Origin: Polyangiaceae bacterium
GTDB lineage: Bacteria; Myxococcota_A; Polyangia; Polyangiales; Polyangiaceae
DNA length: 64,000 nt
Reading direction: 5' to 3'
Assembly (NCBI GenBank): GCA_022842465.1
Contig: JALHPN010000016.1
Coordinates: 1 to 64,000 of the forward strand
The position numbers and the translations under genes were made by a program. Below are positions 16,928-27,146 of the stretch, piece by piece. Numbering within the stretch: position 1 is the first letter of the stretch; each line of letters begins with the position of its first letter. A model generated the notes under the pieces. The model did not search any database, was not told where the DNA came from, and saw only the letters and a program-made list of their open reading frames with translations.

Positions 16928-17587
16928 TCAGAACGTCAAGCGTGAGGCGATGGATGTGCTCCACATGCGCGTCTGCGGGATCGCGTTGTCGCTGCGCCCG
17001 TCGCGGACCAGCATGGTCGCGCTCGTCTCGCACGCGATCTGCCACGCCGGCGAGAGGGTGAGCTCGACGCCAGTCCCGAGCTGCGCGGCGATCTCGGTGT
17101 CGCGCGGCGTGAGCGGAAGGAGGTTCGGGTCGGTGCGCCACTGCCCGGCGCCCATTTGCACGAAGGGGACGAGCCGCGCCGACCCCGCGCTCGCCATCCG
17201 GACGCGCGACATCACCATGCGGGTCGACTGCGAGAGGCGGACGGCGTCCACCAGGCTCAGGCGATCGCCCGCCAGGCGGAAGGCGCCGCCCCAGTCACGC
17301 GCGACGAGCGTCACGCGCGGCGCGACCCCGAACCAGGCGTTCCCCGAATTCTGCACGACGAGCTGCGACGTCCGAACGTCTCCTGGCATCGGAGAAGGAC
17401 GACGTGACGTCTCCGCGCCCTTGCCGTGCCCACGCGCGAGCCCGTCGAGCTCGGTCACGAGCCGAAACCAATCCACACCGCCGCCCGCGCCGCCGCCCGA
17501 TGCGTCCGCGCGCACCTCGGCCGTGACGAGCGTCGCCGCGGCGAAGGCAGCCGCGAACACGCCGATCGCTTTTCCCATCCTCGGCAT
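16928..17587 (-). CDS. Exported protein, probably small outer-membrane beta-barrel
   Basis: 219 residues. A clear signal peptide (MGKAIGVFAAAFAAATLVTAEVRA) is followed by a Gly-rich linker and a polar region, then alternating hydrophobic strands (SARLVPFVQMGAGQW, AAQLGTGVELTLSP, WQIACETSATMLV) and a terminal Phe (SRLTF), the usual end of outer-membrane barrels. It lies 60 bp upstream of the fused RNA-modification gene on the same strand. No family is recognised and function is unknown. Confidence 0.7.
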   Translation of the reverse strand: MPRMGKAIGVFAAAFAAATLVTAEVRADASGGGAGGGVDWFRLVTELDGLARGHGKGAETSRRPSPMPGDVRTSQLVVQNSGNAWFGVAPRVTLVARDWGGAFRLAGDRLSLVDAVRLSQSTRMVMSRVRMASAGSARLVPFVQMGAGQWRTDPNLLPLTPRDTEIAAQLGTGVELTLSPAWQIACETSATMLVRDGRSDNAIPQTRMWSTSIASRLTF

Positions 17588-17885
17588 CGATTGGTATCCC
17601 TCGGGGCGCAGCCACGCGAGCCGTCGTCCGGCCGCGCTCGCGTTTTCGTGCGCATGTGTCCGCCGGTGTCGTTCGGGGGGAGCGGGCCGTCGTCCGCGTC
17701 CCTGCCACCGCGCGGGCTGGGTATCGGCTGCAACGCGTGTACCGCTCGGGCGCCGGTCCGGACCGCGGCGTGCTCGCGCGAGGGCTCGTCCGTCCCGAGG
17801 GTGAAAACCGCGCGCGGCGGGTTCGTCGGGCCGGCTGGCAGCTCGAGCGACCGTGAGCCGACCCAGCCTCGATGACCCCGAGCCT

Positions 17886-17907
17886 CCCGAGGACAGGGGT
17901 CCTCGGG
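17886..17907. promoter_or_regulatory. Perfect 9-bp inverted repeat upstream of ECF sigma gene
   Basis: CCCGAGGAC, loop AGGG, GTCCTCGGG. No T-tract follows. It lies about 95 bp before the sigma factor start and could be an operator, a 5'-leader hairpin or a terminator of an unseen transcript. Confidence 0.45.
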
Positions 17908-17986
17908 GCTGGGGAATCGTTCCACCAGGTCGGGCGTCGCGAAACCGACGCGCCGCACCGGCGTATCCGGTGCATGCTGCTCGCGT

Positions 17987-17993
17987 GGGAGGA
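17987..17993 (+). promoter_or_regulatory. Ribosome binding site GGGAGGA deciding the sigma factor start
   Basis: GGGAGGA with 7-nt spacing to GTG 18001. It favours this start over the ATG at 17974 and the far-upstream ATG at 17872. Confidence 0.6.
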
Positions 17994-18000
17994 CGCCATC

Positions 18001-18639
18001 GTGACGCGGCTCTCTCATGTCGTCCTTCGTGATACGAACGGCGCCGTGCCGAGGGACTTGACCGGGGATGGCGAGAGCGCGCTCCTCGACCGCGCGATGG
18101 ATCGCTACGCCGCGGGCGAGGACGCCTCCTTCGCCGAGGTGTACGACCGGCTCGTCCCTCGCCTCTACGGCTTCCTCCTCCGTCAGACGCGGGACCACGC
18201 GCGCGCGGAGGACGTCGTGCAGCAGACGATGCTCCGCATCCATCGCGCGCGTGACCGGTTCGAGCCAGGCGCGCGCGTGCTCCCGTGGGCGTTCGCGATC
18301 GCGCGGCGCCTGCTCGTCGACAGCTACCGGCGCGGCGGGCGGGAGGTCCTCGTCACGACGACGGGAGAGGACGACGAGGATCCCTTCGCCGCGATCGCGT
18401 CGGTGGACGCGCCCGCGGACGACGTCGCGGCCGCGCGCGAGCTCGCGTCGCGGATCGCGGCGGAGCTCGAGCGCCTGCCGGAGAACCAGCGCGTCGCCTT
18501 CGAGCTCCTCAAGCAGGAGGGGCTCAGCGTGGCGGAGGCGGCGGAGGCCCTCGGGACGACCGCGGCTGCCGTGAAGCTCCGCGCCCATCGCGCCTACGAA
18601 GCGCTCAGGGCTGCGCTCGGGATCGGAGAGCGGCGATGA
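18001..18639 (+). CDS. ECF-type RNA polymerase sigma factor
   Basis: 212 residues from GTG 18001. Region 2 spans about residues 35-100 (FAEVYDRLVPRLYGFLLRQ ... AEDVVQQTMLRIHRARDRF ... PWAFAIARRLLVDSYRR); region 4 spans about 155-205 (LERLPENQRVAFELLKQEGLSVAEAAEALGTT ... VKLRAHRAYEALR). There is no region 1.1 or 3, so this is a group IV (ECF) sigma factor that directs RNA polymerase to a specific regulon when released from its anti-sigma factor. The next gene overlaps it by 4 bp (ATGA) and encodes an NrsF-like membrane protein, the expected anti-sigma partner. Confidence 0.93.
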   Translation: MTRLSHVVLRDTNGAVPRDLTGDGESALLDRAMDRYAAGEDASFAEVYDRLVPRLYGFLLRQTRDHARAEDVVQQTMLRIHRARDRFEPGARVLPWAFAIARRLLVDSYRRGGREVLVTTTGEDDEDPFAAIASVDAPADDVAAARELASRIAAELERLPENQRVAFELLKQEGLSVAEAAEALGTTAAAVKLRAHRAYEALRAALGIGERR

Positions 18640-19298
18640 GCGCGGCGAGGCCTTCGGATGCTCTCCGCGCGCGCGTCCTCGGGGCGATCGCGAAGGAGCC
18701 TCTTCCGGCGAAGACGCCCCGGTGGCTGGTCGTCGTGCTCGCGCTCGGCGCGGTGCTGGTCTTCGTCGCGACGAGCCGGACGATGCACGGCGACGAGCGG
18801 CCTCGCGCGCTCGTGATCGCGACGTCGACGGCGGCGCTGCTCGCAGGGATGGTCGTCACCCGCGGTGTCGCGGGGCGATGGCCGTCGGATCGTCCGTCGA
18901 TGCTTCCGCCCGATCGGTCGCGCCTCGTCGCGCTCGTCCTCGGGGCGCTCGCCGCGCTCGTCGGCATCGCCCTGGCAGCGCGGATCGGCGCAGGGGCGTT
19001 CGCCGAGTCGGACGTCGTCGCGTTGAAGGGCCACGTCGCGTGCGGCGTCCTCTTCGTCGTGCAGGGGCTCCTCCCGCTCGCCGTGCTGGTCGTGCCGCGG
19101 CGAGGGCTCGATCCCCTGAGCCCTCCTCTCACCGGGGCAGCCCTCGGCGCCGCGGCGGGTGTCTGGGCCGGGATGCTCGCCTGGATCCGGTGTCCCCACG
19201 TCGACCTCGCCCACGGCGTGCTGGCGCATGCGCTCCCGGTGCTCGTGCTCGCGGCCATCGGCGCGGCGGTCGGCGGGAGGCTCGTGCGGATGCGGTGA
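18636..19298 (+). CDS. NrsF/DUF1109-like membrane anti-sigma factor
   Basis: 220 residues. The first ~30 residues are soluble (SDALRARVLGAIAKEPLPAKTPR) and can bind the sigma factor; six predicted membrane helices follow. HVACGVLFVVQGLLPLAVLVV and WIRCPHVDLAHGVLAHALPVLV place two conserved cysteines and histidines as in the NrsF family, where paired cysteines sense metal or oxidative stress and release the sigma factor. ATGA overlap with the sigma gene indicates coupled translation. Assignment rests on topology, context and the Cys/His pattern, not on a search. Confidence 0.75.
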   Translation: MSAARPSDALRARVLGAIAKEPLPAKTPRWLVVVLALGAVLVFVATSRTMHGDERPRALVIATSTAALLAGMVVTRGVAGRWPSDRPSMLPPDRSRLVALVLGALAALVGIALAARIGAGAFAESDVVALKGHVACGVLFVVQGLLPLAVLVVPRRGLDPLSPPLTGAALGAAAGVWAGMLAWIRCPHVDLAHGVLAHALPVLVLAAIGAAVGGRLVRMR

Positions 19299-19347
19299 GG
19301 GGCCGCGTGCTCGCGGTCGGCGCACGTGCGAGACTGCGCACGTCGCG

Positions 19348-20829
19348 ATGAGTCACACGCCGCGCATCCTCATGGTCTCCTCGGAGGTCGAGTCGCTCGC
19401 GCGCACGGGCGGGCTCGGTGACGTCGTCGAGGCGCTCTCGCTCGCCGTCGCGCGTGGCGGCGCGCACGTCATCGTCGTGACGCCGCTCTACGGAGTGTCC
19501 CGCGTCCCGAAGGAGCGCACGCGGTGGCCGCGCGCGGTGCCCGTCCGCCACGGGTGGGGAGCGGACGACGTCAGGCACCCGGGCGTCGTGGAGCTCGAGA
19601 CGACGCACTTCCCTTCCGGGGGCACGCGGCGCATCTGCTTGATCGACGACCCTGGGCTCTATGCCCGCTCCGGGATCTACGGCGACCCGTGGGGGACGTT
19701 CGGGGACAACGCGCTCCGCTTCGCGGTGCTCTCGCGGGGCGCGCTCGAGATCGCGGGCCGCGCGTGGGACGGCGGTCCCGACGTCATCCACGCGCACGAC
19801 TGGCACGCCTCGCTCGCGGTGATCTACGCGCGGACGGTGATGGGAGAGCGCTGGGCGCGGACGCCGTCGGTGTTCACGATCCACAACCTCTCGTTCCAGG
19901 GCGTGCTCGGCGAGCACATGGTCGACCAGCTCCACGTCCCGCGCTCGCTGCTCACGCCTTCGGTCCTCTGGCACGAAGGCCAGGTGAACCTGATGAAGGG
20001 CGCGACGGCGCTCGCGGATCGGGTCACGACGGTGAGCCCGACCTACGCGCGGGAGATCCTCACCCCCGAAGGAGGCTTCGGCCTCGACGAACACTTGCGG
20101 GCGCATTCGGCGAAGCTCGTCGGGATCGTCAACGGCATCGACACGGAGCGCTTCGACCCGGCGAAGGACGGCTGTCTCGGGTTCCGCTTCGACGCCGGCA
20201 CGGCGTCGCACGGGCGGGCCGCGTGCAAGAAGGCGCTGCGCGCGGAGCTGGGCCTCGCGGACGGCGACGGTCCGCTGTTCGCGACGGTGTCGCGGCTCAC
20301 GTGGCAGAAGGGGATCGACCTCGTGCTGCCGCTCTTCGCGGATCTCGTGTCTCGTGGCGCGAAGGTGGTGGTGGTGGGGCAGGGGGAGACCTGGCTCGAG
20401 GATCAGCTCGTCTCGGCGCAGGCGCGCTTCCCGGGCGACGTGGCCGTGAGGATCGCCTTCGATCCCGCGCTGTCACGGCGCGTGTACGCAGCCGCCGATT
20501 TCTTCCTCGTGCCGTCTCGCTTCGAGCCGTGCGGTCTCACGCAACTCTATGCGATGCGCTACGGCGCGATACCGATCGTGACGGACGTGGGAGGGCTCCA
20601 CGACACGGTGCAGCCCGCGTCCGCGGATGGCGGCGCGGGCACCGGCTTCGTCGCGCCGCGCGCCGAGGTGGGCGCGATGCGGGCGGCATGCGTCGCGGCG
20701 TGCGAGGTCTTCGGCGACCGCGAGGTCATGGCGAAGATCCGCTCGCGGGGGATGCAGGCGGACGTGTCGTGGAACGCGCCGGCGCGGGAGTACCGCGCGC
20801 TCTACGAGACGCTCCGGCGTCACGCCTGA
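19348..20829 (+). CDS. glgA: Glycogen (starch) synthase, GT5 family
   Basis: 493 residues, normal GlgA length. It transfers glucose from ADP-glucose to an alpha-1,4-glucan end. GT5 marks: N-terminal SSEVESLARTGGLGDV, DVIHAHDWHASL (~150), FTIHNLSFQG (~178), TVSRLTWQKGIDL (~312), and the C-terminal nucleotide-binding block SRFEPCGLTQLYAMRYG (~390). The acceptor loop usually reads KTGGL; here it is RTGGL, a conservative Lys to Arg change at a substrate-contact residue. No other glycogen gene is nearby. It follows the sigma/anti-sigma pair with a 49-bp gap, and its 3' end overlaps the convergent pseudouridine synthase gene by 10 bp. Confidence 0.93.
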   Translation: MSHTPRILMVSSEVESLARTGGLGDVVEALSLAVARGGAHVIVVTPLYGVSRVPKERTRWPRAVPVRHGWGADDVRHPGVVELETTHFPSGGTRRICLIDDPGLYARSGIYGDPWGTFGDNALRFAVLSRGALEIAGRAWDGGPDVIHAHDWHASLAVIYARTVMGERWARTPSVFTIHNLSFQGVLGEHMVDQLHVPRSLLTPSVLWHEGQVNLMKGATALADRVTTVSPTYAREILTPEGGFGLDEHLRAHSAKLVGIVNGIDTERFDPAKDGCLGFRFDAGTASHGRAACKKALRAELGLADGDGPLFATVSRLTWQKGIDLVLPLFADLVSRGAKVVVVGQGETWLEDQLVSAQARFPGDVAVRIAFDPALSRRVYAAADFFLVPSRFEPCGLTQLYAMRYGAIPIVTDVGGLHDTVQPASADGGAGTGFVAPRAEVGAMRAACVAACEVFGDREVMAKIRSRGMQADVSWNAPAREYRALYETLRRHA

Positions 20830-21497
20830 CGCGGCGCCGCTCCGGCGAGCCCCAGCTTCTCCAGCGCGCGGCCGAGGTCGTCCGGGAGCGCGGCGCTCAC
20901 CGCCACCTGCTCGCCCGTCATGGGGTGCGCGAACGTGACGCGCGACGCATGGAGCGCGAGCCGGTGGAGACCGTAGACGGCCCGATAGTGACGGTTGATC
21001 ACGCCCGACCCGTAGCGGACGTCCCCGACGAGCGGGTGCGTGATGTGGCGGAGGTGCCGCCGTATCTGGTGGAGCCTCCCCGTCCGCGGCCGGGCGAGGA
21101 CCAGCGAGCAGCGGTCGACGCTCGACGCGCCGAGGCGCTCGAAGTCGGTCACCGCGGAGACGCGTGGCCCGTCCTCCTTCTTCGGGATGGCGTAGTCGAT
21201 CGTCCCGGCCTCGGGCGGCACTCCGCGCACGAGGGCGAGGTACTCCTTGTCCACCGCGCGTTCCGCGAACGCCACGGAGAGCACCGCCGCGACCTCCGAG
21301 CTCCGCGCGAGGACGAGCGCGCCGCTCGTACCGCGGTCGAGCCGGTGGACCGGGTACACGTACTGGCCGATCGCGTCGCGCACGCGGAACATGGCGACGT
21401 CGTCGTCGTCGCCCCAGCCGCGGTGCACCACGAGCCCCGCCGGCTTGTTGGCGACGACGACGTGCTCGTCGACGTAGAGGAGCTCGATCCCGTCCAC
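20820..21497 (-). CDS. RluA-family pseudouridine synthase, TruC-like
   Basis: 225 residues without an S4 domain. VHRLDRGTSGALVLAR (~50) contains the catalytic Asp, TGRLHQIRRHLRHITHPLVGD (~140, split) is the RNA-binding loop, and YGSGVINRHYR followed by GLHRLALHA resembles TruC, which makes pseudouridine 65 in tRNA. It lies 7 bp after asnS on the same strand, so the two translation-related genes likely form one transcript. Confidence 0.88.
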   Translation of the reverse strand: MDGIELLYVDEHVVVANKPAGLVVHRGWGDDDDVAMFRVRDAIGQYVYPVHRLDRGTSGALVLARSSEVAAVLSVAFAERAVDKEYLALVRGVPPEAGTIDYAIPKKEDGPRVSAVTDFERLGASSVDRCSLVLARPRTGRLHQIRRHLRHITHPLVGDVRYGSGVINRHYRAVYGLHRLALHASRVTFAHPMTGEQVAVSAALPDDLGRALEKLGLAGAAPRQA

Positions 21498-21504
21498 CCG
21501 CCGC

Positions 21505-22920
<1,416 letters not shown>

Positions 22921-22979
22921 GGTGGTCCCCCCGTACCGCGGTTTGACGCTGGGCGGAAGGAGGTGCACCCTTCCTCTCC

Positions 22980-23387
22980 GTGAAGATCCTCCCGAAGCTG
23001 GTCTGGCTCTCGGTCCTCGCCGGCGCGACGACGCTCGCCCTCGTCGCGTGCGACGATCTCATCGCCACGAACATCGGGCCGCTCTCGCTCGACGGGGGCT
23101 TGAACGGCTTCGAGGCTTCGGTCCCGGAGACGACGGCGCCCGACGGGAGTTCGCCGAACCCCGACGCGACCCCGACGGTCGACGCTGCCGGCGACGAACC
23201 GGACGGCGGGACCACGACCCTTCCCGACGGTGCCACCGTCCTCCCCGACGGCGCCGTCGACCCGACCCCGAAGGACGCCGGGGCCATGAAGGACGCCGAC
23301 AACGCCGATGCGTGCGTCGACGCGGCAGTCGTGAACGACGGGATGGGGCAGCTGAAGGTCATCTGCTTCGAAGCGGTTCCGCTCTAG
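22980..23387 (+). CDS. Small Asp/Pro-rich lipoprotein
   Basis: 135 residues from [22 protein letters not shown] is a lipoprotein signal with lipobox LVAC; the mature part is a low-complexity run of Asp, Pro, Gly, Thr and Ala ([20 protein letters not shown]) and a short C-terminal end with two cysteines. It is divergent from asnS. No function recognised; the composition suggests a flexible surface-anchored linker. Confidence 0.6.
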   Translation: MKILPKLVWLSVLAGATTLALVACDDLIATNIGPLSLDGGLNGFEASVPETTAPDGSSPNPDATPTVDAAGDEPDGGTTTLPDGATVLPDGAVDPTPKDAGAMKDADNADACVDAAVVNDGMGQLKVICFEAVPL

Positions 23388-23563
23388 CGTCGCTTCGCGC
23401 ACGACGAGCCCGGCTGGCCCGCAGTCGCTACGAGCCGACGGAGTGATGGGGCAGGCCATCCTCCGAGCTCGCGCGACGCGCTGCGGAGTCGAAGCCGCGG
23501 GCGGCCCGTGAATCAGGGGTTCGCCGCGTTCGTCTCTGGAGGACCTCTCACGGGAGACCTGCC

Positions 23564-24457
23564 ATGCGATCGACCTGCATCCTCGTCGCCACCTCCATCG
23601 TGCTGACCGCGTGTACCTCCATCTCGCTTCCCTCCACGTCGTCGTCGAGCTCCGGCGGTTCGACCACCACGATCGCCTGCGGGGCCACGGCCCTGGCCCA
23701 AACCGACGAACCGAACGACACCGCGGAGGCCGCCACGGATTTCAAGCTGCCGACCTCGGGTGCTGCAGGAACCTCCGTGCGGTCGTGCCTCCTCGAAGGC
23801 GACGTCGACATCTACAAGCTCACGCGTGCGACCAATTCGACGGTTGCTCTGACGCTGACCGCCTACGGCGGCGAGGCGCGCATGCGGCTGATGACCGACG
23901 GCGAGGACCGGTCGCTCCTCGAGCTTGCGGCGCCCGACGCCGCGACGGTGGATGGGTGGTTCCTCGCGGCACCCGGGCGGACCTACCGTCTCGAGGTCAC
24001 CCGGCCACCTGGGCCGGACGTATCGTTCACGGTCGCGGCCTCTGCGAGCACCTCTCCAGGCGACGAATTCGAACCCAACGACACCCGCGAGCAGAGCGCG
24101 ACCGTCCCGCTCGGAAAGCTGCGTGCGACCTTCGAAGGCCGTCTCGACGCGGTCGGTCCGCGCGAGCTCGTGACGGACGACTGGTACGTCGTGGACGTGC
24201 CCGGAACCACCTTCGCGGCAACGGTGGTGGAGTCCCCGCTCCTCGGGACGGTGAAGATGCGCGTCCTCGACGCGAGCGGCCAGCTCCTCGGCGAGCACCA
24301 GGCAGGTAGCCCCGGCCTCTCCGCAAGAGTCACCGGCCTCCGTCTGGCGAGCCCCGGGAAGGTGTATGTGCACCTCTCGCTCCCCGGCGCCGTCGTCGCG
24401 AGCGGGGAGACCAAGAAGGCGTTCGTCTACGACTACGAGCTCGTCCTCTCCGAGTAG
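23564..24457 (+). CDS. Lipoprotein with two EPNDT-type beta domains
   Basis: 297 residues, ATG preceded by GGGAGA. Lipobox LTAC at Cys17, then a Ser-rich linker and two beta-rich segments each opened by an Asp-Glu-Pro-Asn-Asp motif (TDEPNDTAEAATDF ~47 and DEFEPNDTREQSATV ~167). This motif starts bacterial pre-peptidase C-terminal (PPC) and related calcium-binding beta domains. Each segment continues DIYKLTRA / DWYVVDVPG as PPC domains do. No protease domain is attached, so it is a stand-alone surface lipoprotein. Neighbours do not define its role. Confidence 0.7.
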   Translation: MRSTCILVATSIVLTACTSISLPSTSSSSSGGSTTTIACGATALAQTDEPNDTAEAATDFKLPTSGAAGTSVRSCLLEGDVDIYKLTRATNSTVALTLTAYGGEARMRLMTDGEDRSLLELAAPDAATVDGWFLAAPGRTYRLEVTRPPGPDVSFTVAASASTSPGDEFEPNDTREQSATVPLGKLRATFEGRLDAVGPRELVTDDWYVVDVPGTTFAATVVESPLLGTVKMRVLDASGQLLGEHQAGSPGLSARVTGLRLASPGKVYVHLSLPGAVVASGETKKAFVYDYELVLSE

Positions 24458-24480
24458 TGGGAATGGACTCGGGGCACGAG

Positions 24481-24969
24481 CTACCGCGGGCGGGTCTCGA
24501 GCCGCGCGCGGCGCCGCGCCTCGCCGGCGGCCTGGGACGCCGCGACGTCGTCGCCGTCCATCACCAGCGGCGGGACCGAGGTTGGCTTCCGGTCGTCGTC
24601 GATCGCGACGAAGGTGAGGCGCGCGTCGACGCAGGGCCAGCGCTTGCCGGTCGCCGCGTTCTCGCCCTCGACGACCACCTCGATCTCCATCGACGTGCGG
24701 AAGACGGCCGTCACCTTCGCGTCGAGCCGCACGACCTCCCCGACGCGAACGGGGAGCTGGAAGGCGAGGTCGTCGACGAAGGCGGTGACGGCCATCCTGC
24801 CCGCGTGGCGCTGCGCGCAGATCGCGCCGCAGAGATCGATCCACGCCATGATCTGCCCGCCGAACACGCTCCCGAGCGCGTTCGCGTGCTGGGGGAGGAC
24901 GTACTCGGTCATCTGCGTCCGGCTCTGGGCCTGAGGACGGGGTGAAAGCTTCTCGGGCGACGTCGTCAC
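24481..24969 (-). CDS. Acyl-CoA thioesterase, hotdog fold (YciA-like)
   Basis: 162 residues. NALGSVFGGQIMAWIDLCG (~30-48) carries the conserved Asn/Gly and catalytic Asp of the 4HBT/YciA-ACOT subgroup, which hydrolyses acyl-CoA to free CoA and fatty acid. The remaining strand pattern (VTAFVDDLAFQLPVRVGEVV, SMEIEVVVEGEN) fits the hotdog fold. It lies 12 bp after the MopE-type lipoprotein gene on the same strand. Chain-length preference cannot be read from the sequence. Confidence 0.9.
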   Translation of the reverse strand: MTTSPEKLSPRPQAQSRTQMTEYVLPQHANALGSVFGGQIMAWIDLCGAICAQRHAGRMAVTAFVDDLAFQLPVRVGEVVRLDAKVTAVFRTSMEIEVVVEGENAATGKRWPCVDARLTFVAIDDDRKPTSVPPLVMDGDDVAASQAAGEARRRARLETRPR

Positions 24970-24981
24970 GCGCAGACTATC

Positions 24982-27138
24982 TCACGGATCCAGCACCCGG
25001 ACGTCGAGGTTCCACTGGCCCTTGTCGCCGTTGTACCCGTCGATCTGCAGCCAGTACGTACCAGGATCGAGCACGCGCTCGAGGAAGCTCCGCCCGAGGT
25101 TCGAGAACCCTGCCCAGCACGCGTCGGGCACCTCGATCCCGGGGCACGCCGCGCCCTGCCGGATCGCGAGGAGCGTCGTGTAGGTGGAGCCCGTCATGTC
25201 GAGGACGACGCGCTTCCGCGCCGTCAGGTCGAGGCGCAGGAGCTGATCGGCCGCGCCGCCGACGCCCGTCCCCGCCGTGTCGCACGCCGAGCCGAAGTCC
25301 GGCGTCTTGCCGGTCGTGTCACCCGTGAAGAACCCGCCGGCGGGTGGCACCACGGTCGTCCCCGCGCAGCCGTCCGACGCGCTCACCACCGTCGGCGCCA
25401 CGGTCGGTCGCACGAAGGCGGTCACCTCCGCGGAGAGGCCGACCTCGTTCGCGACGACGACGCGGTAGCTCCCCGGCGCCATGTTCCGCTTGCTCACGCG
25501 GACAGGCGTGGTCTGCTCGCGGCACACGAGCAGATCTGCGCTCGTGCAGAGCGGCCCGTTGAGGGAGACGCCGCCGGCGGTGCCGAGGACGAAGCGACCG
25601 ACGACGAGCACGTCGCTCGGCGCCGCGAGGTCGAGCGCGTACGCTGCCGCGAGGCCGCCGCCGAGGCAGCCGTTCTTGATCGAGTCCTCCAGCGACGAGA
25701 GGTCGACCGCGGTGCGGACGTTCGGCGCGAGCGCCGGCGCCGTCGCGCAGCTCGACGTCGGCGGCGCGGGCGTCGGGGCGTAGGTCTTCACGAGCACGCT
25801 CGCGTCGAGCTGCGTCGTCCCTGCGACGGTGAACACGTAGGTGCCGGCCGCGAGCGAGCGCGCGAACACGGGGGGGGCGCTGCCGGCGCGACACCGGAGC
25901 TCCGTCGCGCACGAGCCGTCCGCCGGATCGCGCAGGCTGACGACGGGGATCCCCTGACCCGAGAGCGTGGACGCGAAGATGCGCACGTCGCGCGTCTCGC
26001 CGAGCGTGAAGGAGTAGGCGAGCTCCCCGGTCTTCGCGCCGGCGCACGCCGAAGGCACGTCCTTCGCCGCGTCGATCAGGGCCACGTCGAACGGCGCGTC
26101 GAGCGCGATCGGCGTCGCCGACGCGCAGGTCTCGTTCGTCGGCCTCGGCCCCCCCTCGTCGAAGTCGACGCGGACGGAGACGTTCCCCTCCGACTGGGTC
26201 GTCACCACCGCGAAGAGGGACGTACCCGGCACGACCTCGCGCGCGATCGCCCGCGCCTCCGAGGTGGAGGGGAGCGCCGCGCATGCGATCTCCGTCCCCG
26301 CCGCGCCGCACGAGGTCTGGAGCGCGACGGCGACCTCGTTCGTCCCGTTCTCCGCGGTCGCGACGACGCGCACGTTCTTCTTCGGATCCGTCGAGACGCC
26401 GGGGACCCGGATCTCGACGACGACGTCGCTCCCCGCCGCCGGCGTCTTCACCGAGCACGACGTGGCGTAGTCCTTCTTGGCGGCGACGGTCGAGAGGAGG
26501 ACGGCGCCGGCCGACGTCACGACCCGCGCCGTCCCGCAGACGTCGCTCTCGGCGCGCGCGCACGGCTGCTCGTCGACGACGCCGTCGCAGTCGTCGTCCT
26601 TGCCGTTCTCGCAGACCTCCGTCTTCTGGCTGCTGACGGACGGGTCCATGTCGTTGCAGTCCCTGTTCCCGACGCAGTGGTCGTCGGGGTCGCCGTCGCC
26701 GTCGACGTCGCGCACGGCGCGCTCGCAGCCCTTCGTCGCCTCGACGCACGTGTCGATCGTGCACGGGTCGCCGTCCTGGCACGTCACGACGGGGCCGGGG
26801 CCACATCCGCGGCGCGGGACGCACACCTCCTTGCCGTTGCAGAACGTGCCGTCGTCGCACTGGGCGTCGTCCGGCACGTTGCGGCACCGCGCGATCGCCT
26901 GGTCGCACGTGTCGTAGGTGCAGGGGACTCCGTCATCGCACTGGGCCGTCTCGGTGCAGGGCCCGCCGAGTGTCGGATCGACCTCCGGCCCCGCCTCGCT
27001 CGCGGCGTCGCCTCCGTCCGCGCCCCCGTCGAAGACGCGGACGAGGAGCTCGGGGGGATCGTCTCCGCACCCGGCGTGGGTGACGAGGACGACGCCCGCG
27101 ATCGCGGCCGCCGCGAGGACGTGTGCGGTCGTCCGCAT
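24982..27138 (-). CDS. Large lipoprotein with MopE-type metal-binding motif
   Basis: 718 residues from ATG 27138. VLAAAAIAGVVLVTHAGC is a lipoprotein signal (lipobox HAGC). Residues ~55-150 hold Cys/Asp repeats (CDDGVPCTYDTCD, CDDGTFCNGKEVC, CQDGDPCTIDTCV). Then DVDGDGDPDDHC ... NRDCNDMDPSVS ... ICENGKDDDCDGVVDEQPC-like residues form the MopE putative metal-binding motif. Four ~110-residue beta domains follow with PPC-like features (FTLGETRDVRIFAS, FTVAGTTQLDASV, TYWLQIDGYNGD). MopE-type motifs bind copper or calcium in secreted proteins. Operon with zinc-ribbon gene upstream (8 bp) and thioesterase downstream (12 bp). Confidence 0.82.
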   Translation of the reverse strand: MRTTAHVLAAAAIAGVVLVTHAGCGDDPPELLVRVFDGGADGGDAASEAGPEVDPTLGGPCTETAQCDDGVPCTYDTCDQAIARCRNVPDDAQCDDGTFCNGKEVCVPRRGCGPGPVVTCQDGDPCTIDTCVEATKGCERAVRDVDGDGDPDDHCVGNRDCNDMDPSVSSQKTEVCENGKDDDCDGVVDEQPCARAESDVCGTARVVTSAGAVLLSTVAAKKDYATSCSVKTPAAGSDVVVEIRVPGVSTDPKKNVRVVATAENGTNEVAVALQTSCGAAGTEIACAALPSTSEARAIAREVVPGTSLFAVVTTQSEGNVSVRVDFDEGGPRPTNETCASATPIALDAPFDVALIDAAKDVPSACAGAKTGELAYSFTLGETRDVRIFASTLSGQGIPVVSLRDPADGSCATELRCRAGSAPPVFARSLAAGTYVFTVAGTTQLDASVLVKTYAPTPAPPTSSCATAPALAPNVRTAVDLSSLEDSIKNGCLGGGLAAAYALDLAAPSDVLVVGRFVLGTAGGVSLNGPLCTSADLLVCREQTTPVRVSKRNMAPGSYRVVVANEVGLSAEVTAFVRPTVAPTVVSASDGCAGTTVVPPAGGFFTGDTTGKTPDFGSACDTAGTGVGGAADQLLRLDLTARKRVVLDMTGSTYTTLLAIRQGAACPGIEVPDACWAGFSNLGRSFLERVLDPGTYWLQIDGYNGDKGQWNLDVRVLDP

Positions 27139-27146
27139 CGCGGTCG

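Larger units (their letters stand above)
17588..18000. other. 413-bp intergenic region between divergent genes
   Basis: Lies between the minus-strand outer-membrane-like gene and the ECF sigma gene. Reading frames through it are Arg/Pro-rich and lack ribosome sites, so no gene is called. It contains a 9-bp-arm hairpin at 17886-17907 and the ribosome site of the sigma gene at its right end, and probably holds promoters for both directions. Confidence 0.6.

Noticed and set aside
17872-18000. Longer N-terminus for the ECF sigma factor
   Set aside because: The upstream residues are not sigma-like and a strong GGGAGGA lies 7 nt before GTG 18001.
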